Part shown: one piece after another, positions 35,038 to 50,000 of the stretch
How positions within the stretch are numbered: the stretch's first letter is position 1
How the letters are laid out: each line of letters begins with the position of its first letter
Assembly: GCA_033439795.1 (NCBI GenBank)
Contig: JAUTDP010000002.1
Location: 434,001-498,000, forward strand
Reading direction: 5' to 3'
Length of the DNA stretch: 64,000 bases
DNA from: Sordaria brevicollis
Lineage: Eukaryota; Ascomycota; Sordariomycetes; Sordariales; Sordariaceae
The notes under the pieces: model-generated
The model's input: only the letters and a program-made list of their open reading frames with translations
Told to the model about the DNA's origin: nothing
The model's database searches: none
Position numbers and translations under genes: made by a program

Positions 35038-35134
35038 TTCGAAAGGTTTATAAAAAGTTTGTAAAAGGTTTATAAAAAATTTATAAAAAATTGAAAAAGT
35101 CTTTAAAAGAAATTTTTAAAGGCTTTTTAAGCGT
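35038..35134. repeat. Imperfect (GGTTTATAAAAA)n array
   Basis: Repeats of AAGGTTTATAAAAA-type units with a period of about 10-14 bp, grading into AAAGGCTTTTT. Confidence 0.6.
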
Positions 35135-37184
35135 GTAATAATTTCGAATTAATATTTATTTTATTAAAATAATACGCTTACTATAATTACTTCTTCGTAT
35201 ATAGCGTTAATTCCTACGCTAATTATATTAATTCTTTCGCTTTTATTAAAGCGAGAATTTTATTTTCGGCGAAAAGAAAGTAAAAACGCTAATTAGAGCG
35301 CGTTAAAACGGTTATCGCAAATTAAACTAAAAATAAGAATATCCTAATTAAATTTTATTAAAATTTTAATAATTTTTAACTAACCTTTAATTAATACGTT
35401 AATAATTATATAATTTATTATTATTTAAATTATTATGACCGCTATTATTAAATATATTTAAATTAAAATTAATATTATAATTAATTTGGTCTTCGACGTT
35501 ATAATATCCGAAAAGAAATATAAATAGCCCTTAAAAAAGGATTTTAATAATCCCTTTTTAAATAATTATAAGAAATTATACCGCGATTTCTTAAAAACTA
35601 ACGCCAACCGGGAATCTACTTTCGACCCTTTAATTACCGATAATAAACTCTATAAAATCTATAAAAATAAAAAATATAAATAACCTAAAATTAAATATTT
35701 AATAACCTTTTACTAATTAATAAATTTAAATATCGTATATAATTTCGAAAATCTTTATTACAATTATAGTAATAAAAATTTTATAAAATATAATATTTCA
35801 ATTTTCTTCTAATATACCCTTAATTAAATTTTAAATATTATTTACTTTATAGGTAAGGATATCTATATAAATAATATTATTTAGAATAAAAATAAAATAA
35901 AGCGTATTATTAATAAAAATAAAAGTAAGTTTACTACTTATATTAATTATTTCTACGAAAAAAAAGGCTTCCCTCTATATTATAATAATACTATTCTTTA
36001 TAAACCGAAAGAAGGAAATAAGGAAGATAATAAGGAAAAAAAAGTTAAAAAATCCGGAATTAATTAATAAAATCTAATTTGCGTAGAAGAAAATCAAAAT
36101 AGTAAATTTGTAATACTTTATATAATATTTTAAACGATTTAACTTCGAAATTAATAAAAACCTAGCAATATATTTTTAAAACCTTTTTTTTAAATTTTGT
36201 AAAGGTTATAAAACTCTAAATAACCTTTTCTTCAATTTCAAAAATTATAATTCGAAATAAATATATACTAATTTCCAAAATTCAAATTCCCAAATCAATT
36301 TCTATAAAGATATATCTTAATTTAGAAATTTTTCTTTTATTTAAATTATACTTCGCATTTTCGTAAAGAAAAAAAATCTTTTTAAAAAAATTCCAATTTT
36401 CTTAAAATATCTTAATTAGACCTTTAATATACCTTAATAAGATTTAAAAAAGGTCTTTTATCCGAAGAAATTGAAAATTGAAATGAAATATTATTAATAA
36501 TTCGAGTATTGCACTTATTCCTTCTTATAATCTATTATATAAAATAAGGAAAAATCCAATTTAAATAAATTTATAATATAATAATAAATATAATTTATAA
36601 ATAAATTTATAAATAATTAAATATTTCTATATGAATTCTAGTTATGTTATTTTATATAAATATATATAATTATGAAAATCTAGAAAAATATTAAAAAAAA
36701 TTATTATTACGAAGTATAAATACTTTTTGAATAGAAATAATTTAAAGAATATTTAATATTAATTAATATATTATATTTATTAATAAAATAATTAATTTAA
36801 TTCATATATAATTTAGAATAAATTTCAAAACTTTATATATATTTTATAATATAATAATAATATAATAAATAAATATATATAATTATTTTATTATTATTCT
36901 ATAATTTTTTTTTACTAAATATAATAAAAACAAATATTAATATAAAAATTATAATAAAATAAAAGAAAGTTCTATATTAAAAAACTTATTTATTTAAAAT
37001 TTATATAAAAATATTATATATTTATTAAAGATTAATTTAAATAAGTATTTTTTATAAATAAAATTATTCAAAAACCTAAAATATAATTTAAGAATATAGT
37101 ATAAATAATAAATAAAATAATAAAGTTTATATATAATTAATAAATAATAATAAATTCATAAAAATTTAAATAAAAATTAAAATT

Positions 37185-37312
37185 AGGTTATAAAAGTTTA
37201 AAAAAGATTTAAAAAAGGGTTAAAAAAGGGTTAGGAAAGGGTTAGGAAAAGGTTGGGGAACGGTTAAAGAATGGTTAAGGAATAATTAAAGAACGGTTAA
37301 AGAACGGTTAAA
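37185..37312. repeat. Imperfect (GGGTTAGGAAA)n array
   Basis: About ten units of GGTTNNNAAA type, from AGGGTTAAAAA to GAACGGTTAAA. It is followed by TATTCTATT...CCCAATC, resembling the flank of the array at 41689. Confidence 0.65.
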
Positions 37313-40300
37313 TATACGCTTTTCTTATTCTATTATTTATATTCCCAATCTTTTTCTATTTTCTTTCTTAATTTTTCGTCTCTTTCCTTTACATAATAAA
37401 CTTTATAATATCTTATTAAATATTTACTAATTATATTAATATATTTATTTTATACTATATTTTATTTATATTATTTATTAATTTAAATTTAATTAAATTA
37501 TAAAATTTATATTACGGGTAATCGCCGCCCTTCGTATTACCCAATATAGAACGTTATAATAAATATAACCTTATTTAATCCTTAATAAATTTTTAATTAA
37601 TATTAATTAAAACTTTTTTAATATAATTAGGATAATATAATTACTATCCTATATAGCGAGATATATTACCGTTTTCTAAACTTCTAAAGAGCGATAATTA
37701 TTATATATAATATTAATAAAAAATTCACTAATATATATCAATTTTAACGTTATTTAAAAACCTTAATTAAAACCGTTTAATTACTTTACTTTATAATAGA
37801 AAACCGAGCGATTTAATAATTTCGAAAGGTAAACGTATATTTCGTTTTTTTTTCTCCTACTCTTTAATTATTAAAAAATTCTAAATTACTTTAATTATTT
37901 CCTTTAAATAATTTTAACGGACTTTAAAATTACCGAATAATAAAAATATATTTATTATAAATAATTAGAAGAACGGCCTTTAATAATTCTCTTCGCTAAT
38001 ATTATATTTAATTTTACGTATTTAAAAGTAAATCCTTCCTTTATATATTATCCTTCCAATAATAAAATTACTATATATTTTTATATTTAATATTATCTCC
38101 CGAATAATATAAATACGTATTAACGTAAATATATATAAATTTTAAACGCAAATTCCGTAGCCTAATAATTTAATTTAAATTCTAATTCCTAAAACTAAAA
38201 GCGATTAAATATCGAATCTAAATTTGAAAATAAATTTCTAAAGAATAACTTTTTTAATATCTTTTTCGGAAATATAATTATTAAATTATATTACTAAACC
38301 GAACCGAATAATATATAAAATTATTATTATTAATTTAATAAAATATATTTTATTTATATCTTTATAAATTCTTATTTAATATTAATAAATATTTAAATAA
38401 TCTTATACTTAATATAACGTTAACCCCGTTAATTATAATTCCTCCTTTTTATTATTATTTAAAGAAATTCGTCGTTTACCTTCCGTTAAAAATAATATAA
38501 TTCCTAACCGTAATTAATAAATAGACGAATAATCTCCTATTTATTTTAATTTTATTATAATTAATTAAAATACTTTAGCGGTATTAATAATTAATATACC
38601 CTAATAAAACGAAGGAAATAACGAATTAAGAAAATTATTAAATAATTCATTTTTATTAAATTCTCTACTACTTATTAATAATTACGAAGACGAAATTTAA
38701 TTCGAAGAACCGTATACCGATTTAATTCGTATATTACTATTTTATTATAATATAATAAATTCTTTATTTCCCCTCTTTTAAAATTTATAATTAATAAACG
38801 AAATTTTAATAATAGTAAATAAAAAAAGTAACCGGTATTTAAAGAGCCGAAAAGTATCTTCGGTATAAATAATTTCGTCGTAATAATTACTTTCTAACGA
38901 AAAACTTCCTTATTAAAAATTATTTAGTAATTAAATTTTAATTTTAGTAATTAAAGGAATAAATTAATTTTAACGGGGGAAAGATAATAAGCAAAAAATA
39001 AAAGGTTTATAATTATAATAAAAACGGAGCGGCTACTAAGAAATAACGATAATTATAAAAATATAATTCCTTTTTATTTATATTTTAAGAATATTTATCC
39101 CATATTAAATAATTTCCTATATATTCCTTAAATCTTCGTATTATTTAATATATATTAATTATTATCTTTTTATTTCCTAAACCCTTACGTCGATTTTATT
39201 TACCTCTTATTAAAACCTTAATAAAATTTTATTAATACCTTACTAATACCCTCCGAATATTATTATATACCCTCCGTATTTATTTTATTAAATAATATAT
39301 CCTATATTACTAATAAAGATTAAATATAATTTCGAAAAAAGGATATTAATTTAGACCGAAAAAGATCGGAATTCCCGGATAAGTTATAATATTAAGTTTT
39401 AAGGGCTAAAATTATATTAATATTTTAATTCTTAAAGGCGGATAATATATCTATTTTTTATATTCTAAAGCCTGAAAATATATCCGTCTTATAAATTAAG
39501 GATTCTAAAAGCGTTTTAATATTCCTAAAAATTATTTATAAAATAAATAATAGAAAATAAAAAATAATATTTTAAAATATATTAACCAATTTAATAATTT
39601 ATTATTTAATAATCCTTAACCGATTATTAATAACCTTTTTAATAATATTCCGAACTTCGTTTATATCGATTTACTTACGGACATTATTCAATTAAATTAA
39701 TATAAATAAAGGTAAAAAAAATATAATTCTCTCTTTACCCTTCCTATTATATTTATATAATATAAATAATATTTCTACCCCCTTTTTTAACGTACTAATT
39801 TAATTTAAAAATTTCGAACGAATTTTCTTATAAAGCCTATAAAGTAATTTAAATACGAAATTAAATAAATTTTAATAACGTCGATAAAAAACCTTATTTA
39901 TTTTTTACTAAAAAGTAAATTAAAGGAATTCTACGTATTAAAAAACCGGATAAAATTAATAATAATATCGTCGTCCCTATTTTTAAACCGCTTTTTAAAA
40001 GGTATTAATACCGGAGAACTTCCTATAATATAAAAAGGCAATTTAAATTTATAGAATACCCTACGAATTTAATAAAAAATATCTAATAAATTATTATTAT
40101 CGTCGTCGCTATTATCGTTTATATCGTTAAGCTTTTTATCTTCTTATACTCTTTTTATATTAGTTTTAAATAGGGGTACTTTAAGAAATTCTATATAAAA
40201 ATCTTCATTTCCTTCGTAATTTTTATTATTATCGTAATCGGAATTATTTCTACTTAAGATTATAAAAAAGTATTACGCATCGCTACTAATGTATTATATA

Positions 40301-41688
40301 TCCTATATATCGGATACTTCTTTTATAATATAATTATATTATTCCGGGCTTACCTTTTTCTTAAATACTATTTAATAGGATATTAATATAATTTAAATAA
40401 AATATAAATAAAATATTATTTATACTTTTTCTTATTTAGAATAAATTTACTAATAATAAAATCCGTAAATTACGTCTTATCCCTCTTATATTAATAATAA
40501 TACGGCCTCTATTAAATCCAAATATAAGAAATATTATAATACAAAATATAATAGCAAAAATATAACCGTTCGTTATAAATACACCCCCTATTTAATAATT
40601 AATAAATTAATAATAAAAGAGGACTAAAAAAATTAACGCTATATAAATTTTAACGAGAAGTAAATTAATTTTAAAAGTATAAATTATTTTATAATTCGCT
40701 TCTACCGTTTAAATATATACTAAAATTCCAATTTGAACTTCTATTAATATTTTAAAAATATTAGGGTTAAAACCGAATACCCAAACGATATCCTTTTTAT
40801 ATTTAACCTAATTAAAGACTTTATTCTATAATTTCTTATCGTTAATAATATAAATTAAATTTCTTATATATTAATTAAATATAAAAAAGATTTTAATAAG
40901 TACGAAATAAAAATTTATTAAATAATTTATTAAAAATCTTTTCCTATTCGTTATAATTCGTAACGCAAAAAAAACCTTCGGCATTTTACTAAATTATAAA
41001 ATAAATATTTATACTATAATTTATAAACGCCCGTTTGAAATAGATTTTACATTTAATAAACGTATAACGAAAATACTCCTTCTATAATTAATAATTAAAG
41101 TTAAAGTAGCGTAAATAAAGACCGAAAATTATTATAAAATTAATAAAAATTATATACCGGAGGAATTCGAAAATTAATAATATTTATATATACTTCTAAA
41201 TTATTACTAATTTATATTTAAAATAATTAACCTCTAGCGAAAATCTTCTTTAATATTACGCTTATAAATATAAAACCACTTCTATAAAATATTATAATCC
41301 TTTTTAAAAAGTTTAAAGAATTCGAAAAACGCTTTATAATAGAAAAAGAAATAACGCTTATTAATATAAATCCGGGCGAAAATATATATTATAAAAATCT
41401 TAATAAGAGTTACCTTATAAATTATTTTAAATATATTAATATATACCTACGTTCGTTACCCTATTTTTATAAATAAATATAATTTCCGAAAATAATTTAT
41501 AAATACGTTTAAAAGATATATCCACTTCGAAATATTCTATTTACTAGAATTTATTTATTTACTTAAAGAAAAAGCAAATAATAATTATAATATTACTATC
41601 TTAATAGAAATACTATATATATTAATAAATATTATAAATATCAATATATAAATTTAATATTACAAAAATCTTCTTACAATTTCAATAA

Positions 41689-41775
41689 AGCTTTAGAAAA
41701 GGTTTGGAAAGGGTTGGAAAAGGGTTTTAAAAAGGTTTAGAAAGGGTTAGAAAAGGGTTTAGAAAAGGTTGGGAA
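41689..41775. repeat. Imperfect (GGGTTNGAAAA)n array
   Basis: Seven to eight units of AAAGGGTTTAGAA type, with the same orientation and motif as 37185-37312. It is followed by TTTTTATTCTATTCCC. Confidence 0.65.
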
Positions 41776-43849
41776 TTTATATAATCTTTTTTATTCTATT
41801 CCCTTCTCTAATATATTTTAAACGCTATTTTATTAAACCAATTAAATAATTAATAAATTTAACTTATTTAAAATAATAAATTATATAATTATTATTAATA
41901 AATACTTTCGCGAATTTGTTAAATAAACGAACGTTTTAAGACCGATAAAAGTTTTATATTATAAAGTAAATATACAACTTCGCTAATAAATTTAATTAAA
42001 AGCAATTTACGGAGAAAAAAGAATTAAATTTTATTAATTATAAAGTTTAGATCGTTAATAAATAAAATCCGCTTAAAGAATTCCTTCCGAATAATTCTTA
42101 GAATTTTATCTTTAATAAGAAGGTAATATATATAATAATTATATATAATTAAAATAGCGAACGGAATTTTCTTATTATTTTTAAACGTAAAGATTTCGAA
42201 TCGGATAGGGTATAAATTAAATTCGACGTTTATAATTTCGGAATCGAAAAAGTACCCTATACTTAAACGAATATATATATTAGGAAACTCTTTATAAATT
42301 TTTAATAAAATTATAATAAAAGTATAATAATAACGAATTAAAGGAATAAGAAAAGAAAATTAAATATTTACTATATACTCTACGCCTCTAAATCTTCTAA
42401 AAGCTACCCGTGCAAAAATCTTCAATTTTCGTATTATAATTAAAGTTTTTAATAATAGGTATTTAATAATCGAAATACTAATAGAGGATTATTATTATTA
42501 AAGGCTAATATAAATATTAATTTTAATTCTTATTATATATTTAAAAGTATTTATTCGATCCGTTACCGACCTTTTTTTAATTTATATATTTAATAATATA
42601 TTATTAATACCCGCCTTCTATTCGGCTAATTTAAATAAAAAAGAGGTTAAATTAAATAATTAATACGTAATAAAGAAAATACGTTTACAAATTTTAATAG
42701 TATTATAAATTAATAAATATTTATTTACCTTTTATATTTATATTTTTATACCTTTCTATTTTAAAAATTGATAATAATATTATAAAATTAATAAGCCAAT
42801 TATTATTTAAAATCCTTAACCCTTTTAGACTTTTTCGAATTTAATTTAATACGAATATCGTACTATAATTGTAAAATAAATTTAATAAAATCTTATTTTT
42901 AAATTATTTATATAATTCGGAGATTTAAATGCGAATAAATTTTAGCGCTAATATAATATTTTTTAATTCGATCGAATATAATTATACTAAAAGTAAATAT
43001 TTTAATATCGTTATATTCGTTCTCTAAATAACCGGATTCCTAATATTATATAACCTATTATTAAAATTTTTATAAGAATTAATTAATATAAAAATAAAAA
43101 AAAAATAATAAATTTAATTATATTAATAGCGGATTTTTTTAAAATTAAATCCCTTTATCTAATATACGTACGTAATTCTTCCCCCGTTCGGAGAAAAATC
43201 CTTTAAATAATTGGGAAAATTATAATATTTTTTAATTTATTCGATTATAAATTAATAACGTTCGTTTCTAAGATTAGGGTTAAAAAAAGTATAAAAATAA
43301 AAACGAATTTCGTTTAAAAATATAAGGTTAATATCTTTATCGGAAGGAAATTTATAAAGAAGTATATTATTAATATCGAGAAATTAGTCGTTAAATATCT
43401 TTAAAGAATTTTCGAATTCTTTTTCTTCTTTAATTATTATTTTATCGATTTATTAAATAATATTGAAATTTATATCGTTAAAATCGTTAAACCCGAGTAG
43501 AATTAAACTTTTATAACTATTCCAATTCTCGGCGAAAAGCCCTAGAAGGATAATTTTTAATTATATTAAATAATAAAAATATAATTAACTTTCGAATAAA
43601 CTTTAAATTAAAAGAAGTAAAAGAATAAAACCGTACTTAAATCCCTTATAATAATTAAATAAAAGCTTATAAGACTTTAAACGAAAGTAAATTCGAAAAT
43701 AAAGAAGGAATATAGGATATAAGAAGTATATTAAAATTTTAAAGATTATTTTATATAATTTCGGATATTATTTTATAAAACTTCGGAACTTCTTTTATAA
43801 TACCTCGGACCTTCCTATATAATATTTTAATTTAAATTCTATAATAATT

Positions 43850-43909
43850 ATATAAAAATTATGTAAAAGTTTTATAAAAGTTTTATAAAAGCTTTATAAA
43901 GGCTTTACG
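43850..43909. repeat. Short (GTTTTATAAAA)n array
   Basis: Five units of AAAGTTTTATAAAA-type sequence, ending in AAAGGCTTTACG; related in style to the array at 35038. Confidence 0.6.
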
Positions 43910-44300
43910 TTATTATAAACTGGAAATTAAAACCTATAATTATATATATATTTAAAGGGCTAAAGATATTTACTTTTATAGAATGTATATAAATTCTTTA
44001 CGAATATTTTATAGATATTAAAATAATATTTTAGAGGCTTAACTATTTTATAAATTTAAATTAAATATAAGAATATTTATTCTATACCCTTAGCTAAATA
44101 TAAGCGCGGTATTATCAATACCTTAATAAAATGTTGTTTAAATCTTATTAAAATTTTAATAAAATATTATTATTATCGGAAGCCGAAATGTAGTACAAAC
44201 TTTCCAATATATAAATTGGACTTGGCAGTTTATAAATAGACCCTATTATTGTATATATTCATAAAGGTAGATTAGATAAATATACCTAATACTGTATTTC

Positions 44301-47061
44301 ATTATATAGCTTAAGTGGGGGTTAGGGTTTATTATAAGAAAAAACTTCCGAGGGGGGGTCGCCGGACGCCGGAAGCCCTTTTTTTCTGGGGTGAAAGGGG
44401 GAGGGAGGGAGGGGTGGTGAAAAGGGCAGGCAATTAATTGGAGGCTCGTCCTCTTTTTTTTCATCTAATGTTTTGATCTTGATGGGGGTGGCGGTGAGTG
44501 TGTGTGCGCTTTTTGGTAGAGAGGTATCCTTGAAGAGCTAGATACTTTGGTGCTTCGACTTGTGCTTGTGGTATTTGTGATACCTTACTTTTGAGTGAAA
44601 GTGTGTACGTTGTCTTGGTTGTCAAACTGCCAGCTAGTTTAATGGCCCAAAGAAGTTTTCGGTATCAATTCCCGGGTAGCGTTGCCATTTCCCATCACCG
44701 CCCCAAAGAAAAAAAAAGCGAACAGTTTTCTGCGCGCGGAAAAGACATGCCATCGTCGATTCGTCGGGCCGTCTTCGGTGTCTTTTGTCACTTCGACAAG
44801 TGCAGTGGTATGTAAACTTGTTACTGTCTCTTTAGAACTTCTTCCCGATTCTATTCCCAGACTCAACCGTACCGACTCGATTGAGATGGTATTCCCCACC
44901 AGTTACTTCTCACCTTTGACGAACCGGGCAACCCCTGACCTGAGTTTCATATGAAGCGTGTACAATGTATACTAGCAGACCAGGCTATGCCAGAGTTTCT
45001 TGTACAGTAGTAGCCGGCGCAATTAAAACTCAGCTGCAATTGCTTGAAAAGAGAAGGAAAAGCTTGGTTGTTGCACTTTTTGACTTTTTGCTGGCTGCTG
45101 CAGTGTTAGCGCTGAGCTTGGTTCAATTGGCAATTACGTCAGTTTGCACCTCTTTGCACTTTTGCACTTGGTCCTTGCGTTGGTGCGAGTCTGAGTCTCT
45201 GTCTTTGTTGCTTGTCATTGCATGCGCTGAAACGTGAAGACTGGATGGTATATTTGTTAGTGCGTGTACCTTGCTGCCCGCTTTACTGTCTCCAAAGAAA
45301 CTGTCTGCATCGTCGAGAATTGAGTCGCTCAATGTTGGTGTTTTTGAATCGAAAAAAAGAAATATTTCATCCGGAGTCAATTCCTTCGGATTGCTATTCT
45401 GGGCACATGATCCGCGAGAAGCGAGGGGCTTTCATTTCCCAGTTTGGATCATTTTAAGAAATCGTGGGAGCGAGTGTAGGTACCTACCTACCCCGCCATC
45501 CCCCTCCACCACCATCATTTGGCTCTCTGGCTCTTTCCCCCCTTCCACTTCCATCCCTCCATGGCCGCCGGTCATTCGGCCGTTCATCCAATGGGCGTGC
45601 CTGGGCGCGGATCTTCGGGCCCATATGCGGCCGTTGTGCACAATTTAAAGGGTTGAAACCACTATAACATGGCAATATTCTGTAGCGATTTCCAACAATG
45701 ACATCTGATGTTCCCTCCTCTGCCGCACCGTGACACGAAAAACGGGGCTCCTTTGTTTGTAGGATGCAGTCAGTCAGTCACAGAGGTCATTTGGTAGAGA
45801 ATAGTCGCACCAAAGACACCGTGACAGCATGACTACAACCCAATTTCTGGTCGTGGTCGGCGTCTAGCTCAAAGGTCCGACTGAGAAGTTGTGAAAAGGA
45901 GGGGAGATGAGGGGCATTTGGATATCCAGACAGATGATGGGTAGCATGGGCAGACGGGAACTGTTGGTTGGGCATCTTTTGTTGCTTATGCTGTATATTG
46001 CCTCGAGCCTCATTTATACCATAGAGACATAGAGCAAATGAAGTCTCTGTTTGACAAGAGTTCAGACGAAAGAAAGTGGTGTCGTATAGGTAAGAAGTTG
46101 GCCGGGACAATTCATATTGGTGCCCCACCATTGGAAGCTTCGACTCGATAAAAGAGAAAGCATTCCCGTTCCGTTTATCTCTGACTGCTCTGCGCGCTGC
46201 ACCTGCTGTCTGTCTGCCTGCTGTCAAACTGCTACTTGCCGTCCAGACTTGCACCGCATCGCTCTTGCCTCGCACTGCATGACTGCTGCCGACGAAAAAG
46301 AAGTTGAGAAGGAGAAAGAAAGAAAAAGTTCCCCCCAAATTCACAAGAAGCACGGACCACTCTTCTTGTCAGGTCCAGTCCATCCAGTCCACTCCATCAT
46401 CGGTACCAGCTTCCTTGTCTTCCTTGTCGCACCCCTTGCTCGCAGCCGACGGGATCCTTGCTGGTCGACGACGGCGTGCATCGACATCGGATCCATTTCC
46501 CAGGAGAAGCCCAGCGGCCAGCGACTCGCAGCAAGCGCAGCAAGAGAGAGCACGCAAGTGTCTGACGCATTGACAGGTCCCGACCAGTCACCGCCCAACC
46601 TTCTTCCACTCTATCCTGCAGTTGTCATCGAGTGGATTTCTTAATACTTGACCCCATTGACTGCCCAACTCCCTCTTCCTCCACGTTCCTACACTCTTGA
46701 ACCTCCTCCTCCTCCTCCTTCTTTCTTTTTCTTCTCCTTCTCTATCCAAGAACCCCTCCATCCTTCTCTCCGTTCCTCCTTCCTGTTCCCCAAGGAAATC
46801 AGGTCGCTTCGCCTCCTTCTACCAACAGCAACAACACCACCAGCAACAGTTGCGACGACCTCCTCTTACTCTACTACTACCACTATTATAGACCTACCTA
46901 GACTTGTCTTCAGTCTTGATTCTGTCTGCCATCTGATCTTACAACTGAACTCTACACTACTTTAACCCTCTAATACCCCACCTACCCAACCTTATCGCAA
47001 CAAGACAGCGACTACAGAACCGCTATCAGCCCGTCATCAAGCCGCCGCCGCCGCCGCCAAG
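44301..47061. other. Long upstream region and 5' leader of tps2
   Basis: No protein gene recognised. The last 400 bp are strongly pyrimidine-rich (CCT and CTT runs near 46700-46760), typical of fungal 5' leaders, and end in a (GCC)5 run just before the tps2 ATG. A frame at 46648-46965 could act as an upstream ORF if transcribed. A minus-strand frame at 45787-46353 has a hydrophobic start but no family features and was not called. Confidence 0.5.
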
Positions 47062-50000
47062 ATGACGCAGAACCAAGACACTCCGGCCAACGCGGCCCAG
47101 GCCCAACAGCAGTCACAGCCAGAACAGCGCCGCATTGCGATACCCAGACCCGAGACACAACGCACCGAGTCGTCTCTCCCAGGCCATTTGCGCCCCTCCG
47201 TCATCAATGTGCCCGTCACTCCGGGAATCAGCCGCGAGGCTTACGAAGAAGAGCTCACCGATATGCCCCCAAGTCCGGTGGGCGCCGGCTACTTTGGCAG
47301 GCGATTCACCGAACACGAGATTGCCCAGTCTCCAGGTACCGTCGGCTTGGACGAGACGGGAAGCGTTGACAAGCAGCTCTCGGTGGGTGCCGATGCCGGC
47401 AAGGACTTTATGCGCCGTCTGAGCACGGCCGTTACGGGCGCCGGCGCTGTGGCCACTGGCAGCCAAGACTCCCTCTCGGATATCCGCCACAAGTTCCCCA
47501 ATCTCTCGCTCAGCGGAAACATCATCTCGGCCACCTTTACCATTCCCCATCTGCTCAAGTACAACAAGGGCAGCGGCGAAAAGGGCGCCACGGGTTCCTG
47601 GGTAAGTTCTACAAGTTTCCCCCCAGCCCAGATCCAAGCTTGGAAAAACAGTGGGAAAACAGTGGGGCTGATGTCATGATGCGCAACAATACAGGACCTA
47701 AAACCCCGCCGGGGACAGTCGGCGCTTTTCGATTCGTTTTCGTTCCTCTCCTCCGATGACGCCCCATGGAATCACACGGTAGTCGCCTGGACCGGCGAGA
47801 TTGAGGAGGTCAAGTCCGCCCAGCAGGTCAGCGATGCCAATGCCACCACGGTCGGCCAGCCCTCTCTCAACCCGCTCTCCCGTCCTGTGCCCATCGATGG
47901 CAACGTTACTCCCCCGGCCACTCCCACGGCAGACGGCCTCTGGATCCCCAAGGAAGACATGCACTTGCTAGAACACGAGCTGTCGCACGACAAGAAGATC
48001 AAGACCGTCCCCGTCTGGCTCGCCGACGACGTCGAGGGCCACGACGATGGCATCCGGCTCAAGGACCAGGCCCGCTGGAGACGCTACGCCGAGCACTCCC
48101 TCTACACCCTTTTCCACTACAAGCAGAACGAGCCCGCCGACGGCCGCGCCGAAAGAATCCAGTGGGCCGACTACTACCGCATGAACCAAAAGTTCGCCAA
48201 CCGCATTCTGGAGAACTACAAGCCGGGAGACATTGTCATTGTGCACGACTACAATCTCATGCTCCTGCCCAGCATGCTGCGTCAGCGCGCTCCCCACATG
48301 TACATTGCCTTCTTCCTGCATTCGCCCTTCCCCAGCTCCGAGTTCCTACGTTGCCTGCCCAGGAGAAAGGAAGTCCTGGAAGGCGTTTTGGGCTCGAACC
48401 TGGTCGGATTCCAGAGCTACAGTTACTCCCGTCACTTCTCCAGCTGCTGCACGCGCATCCTTGGATTCCCCTCTGATACTACCGGAGTGGAGGCCTACGG
48501 TTCGCGCGTTGAGGTCGGTGTCTTCCCCATCGGTATCGACGCCATCAAGGTCGCTGCTGCTGCATGGAAAGAGTCCGCCACTGCCAAGTACGAGGGTCTC
48601 AAGAAGATCTACGCCGGCAAGAAGCTCATTGTCGGTCGTGATAAGCTCGACAGTGTCCGTGGTGTTGCCCAGAAGCTCATGGCTTTTGAGCGCTTCCTCG
48701 AGCTCTACCCCGAGTGGAGGGAAAAGGTTGTTCTCATCCAGGTCACCTCACCCACTAACATTGAGGAGGAAAAAGAAGATGCCGAGAACAAGATTTCCAG
48801 CCGTGTCAACGAGCTTGTCATGAAGATCAACGGCTTGTACGGCTCCCTTGGCTTCTCCCCTGTGCAGCATTACCCTCAGTACATCTCTCAGGATGAGTAC
48901 TTTGCTCTCCTCCGTGCTGCCGACATCGGCCTCATCACTTCGGTCAGAGACGGCATGAACACCACTTCCATGGAGTACATCATCTGCCAGCGTGAGAATG
49001 CTGGTCCCCTCATCCTTTCCGAGTTCAGCGGTACTGCTGGCTCTCTCAAGGATGCCATCCATATTAACCCCTGGGATCTTACCGATGTCGCCAAGCAGAT
49101 CAACAACGCTCTCATCATGTCGGAGGACCGCCGCCAGGCTATCCAGAAGAGCTTGTTGGAGCACGTCACCAACAAGAACGTCCAGTTCTGGATTGCCGGT
49201 CTCTTGCGCCGCCTCGTCAGTGTCCTCGCCAACAGGAAAGACGTCATTGCCACTCCCTTGCTCGATCGCGCCACCATGCTTCGCAAGTACCGGGCGGCCA
49301 AGAAGCGTCTGTTCATGTTTGACTACGACGGCACCCTCACCCCTATCGTCCGGGAGCCTAGCGCCGCCGTGCCTTCGGAGCGTGTTATCAACAGCTTGAA
49401 GGCTCTGGCTGCTGATCCCCAAAACGCCGTGTGGATCATTTCTGGCCGTGACCAAGAGTTCCTTCAACAACACCTTGGCCACATTGCCGAGTTGGGCTTC
49501 AGCGCAGAGCATGGTAGCTTCATGCGTCACCCGCACTCGACGGAGTGGGAGAACCTCGCGGAGAAGTTCGATATGGGCTGGCAGGCCGAGGTTCTGGAAG
49601 TCTTCCAGAAGTACACCGACAAGACTCCAGGTTGGTTTCATTGGTTTCCACTTGCTACTTGAACATCAGCTAACAAGGTAACAAACAGGCTCCTTCATCG
49701 AACGCAAGCGCTGCGCCCTCACCTGGCATTACCGCCTCGCCGACCCCGAGCAGGGTCTCCATATGTCCCGCGACTGCCAAAAGGAACTCGAGACCACAGT
49801 CGGTCGCAAGTGGGACGTCGAGGTTATGGCGGGCAAGGCCAACCTCGAGGTGCGCCCCACGTTCATCAATAAGGGCGAGATCGCGAAGCGCCTCGTCACC
49901 GAGTACAACGCCGAGCTCAAGACCCTCGCTGCCTCGCACTCTGGCTCGCCTGAGGAGGTCGCTGCCGAGAAGCTCGAGTTCGTCCTCTGCATGGGTGACG

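Larger units (their letters stand above)
34110..44300. other. RIP-mutated AT-rich block with no readable gene
   Basis: About 10 kb of extremely AT-rich, CpA/TpG-depleted DNA with stops in all six frames. By base composition it is transposon-derived heterochromatin, but no reverse transcriptase (YxDD), transposase or long terminal repeat pair was recognised. Four short arrays built on GGTT/AAAA units interrupt it (35038-35134, 37185-37312, 41689-41775, 43850-43909). Borders to normal DNA are sharp. Confidence 0.7.

Noticed and set aside
45787..46353. 188-codon minus-strand frame upstream of tps2 with a hydrophobic start
   Set aside because: No conserved motif, atypical composition, lies in the tps2 promoter region; a secreted protein cannot be excluded but is not supported.
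48748..49641. 297-codon minus-strand frame within tps2
   Set aside because: Antisense shadow of a strongly conserved enzyme; high GC third positions keep the opposite frame open.
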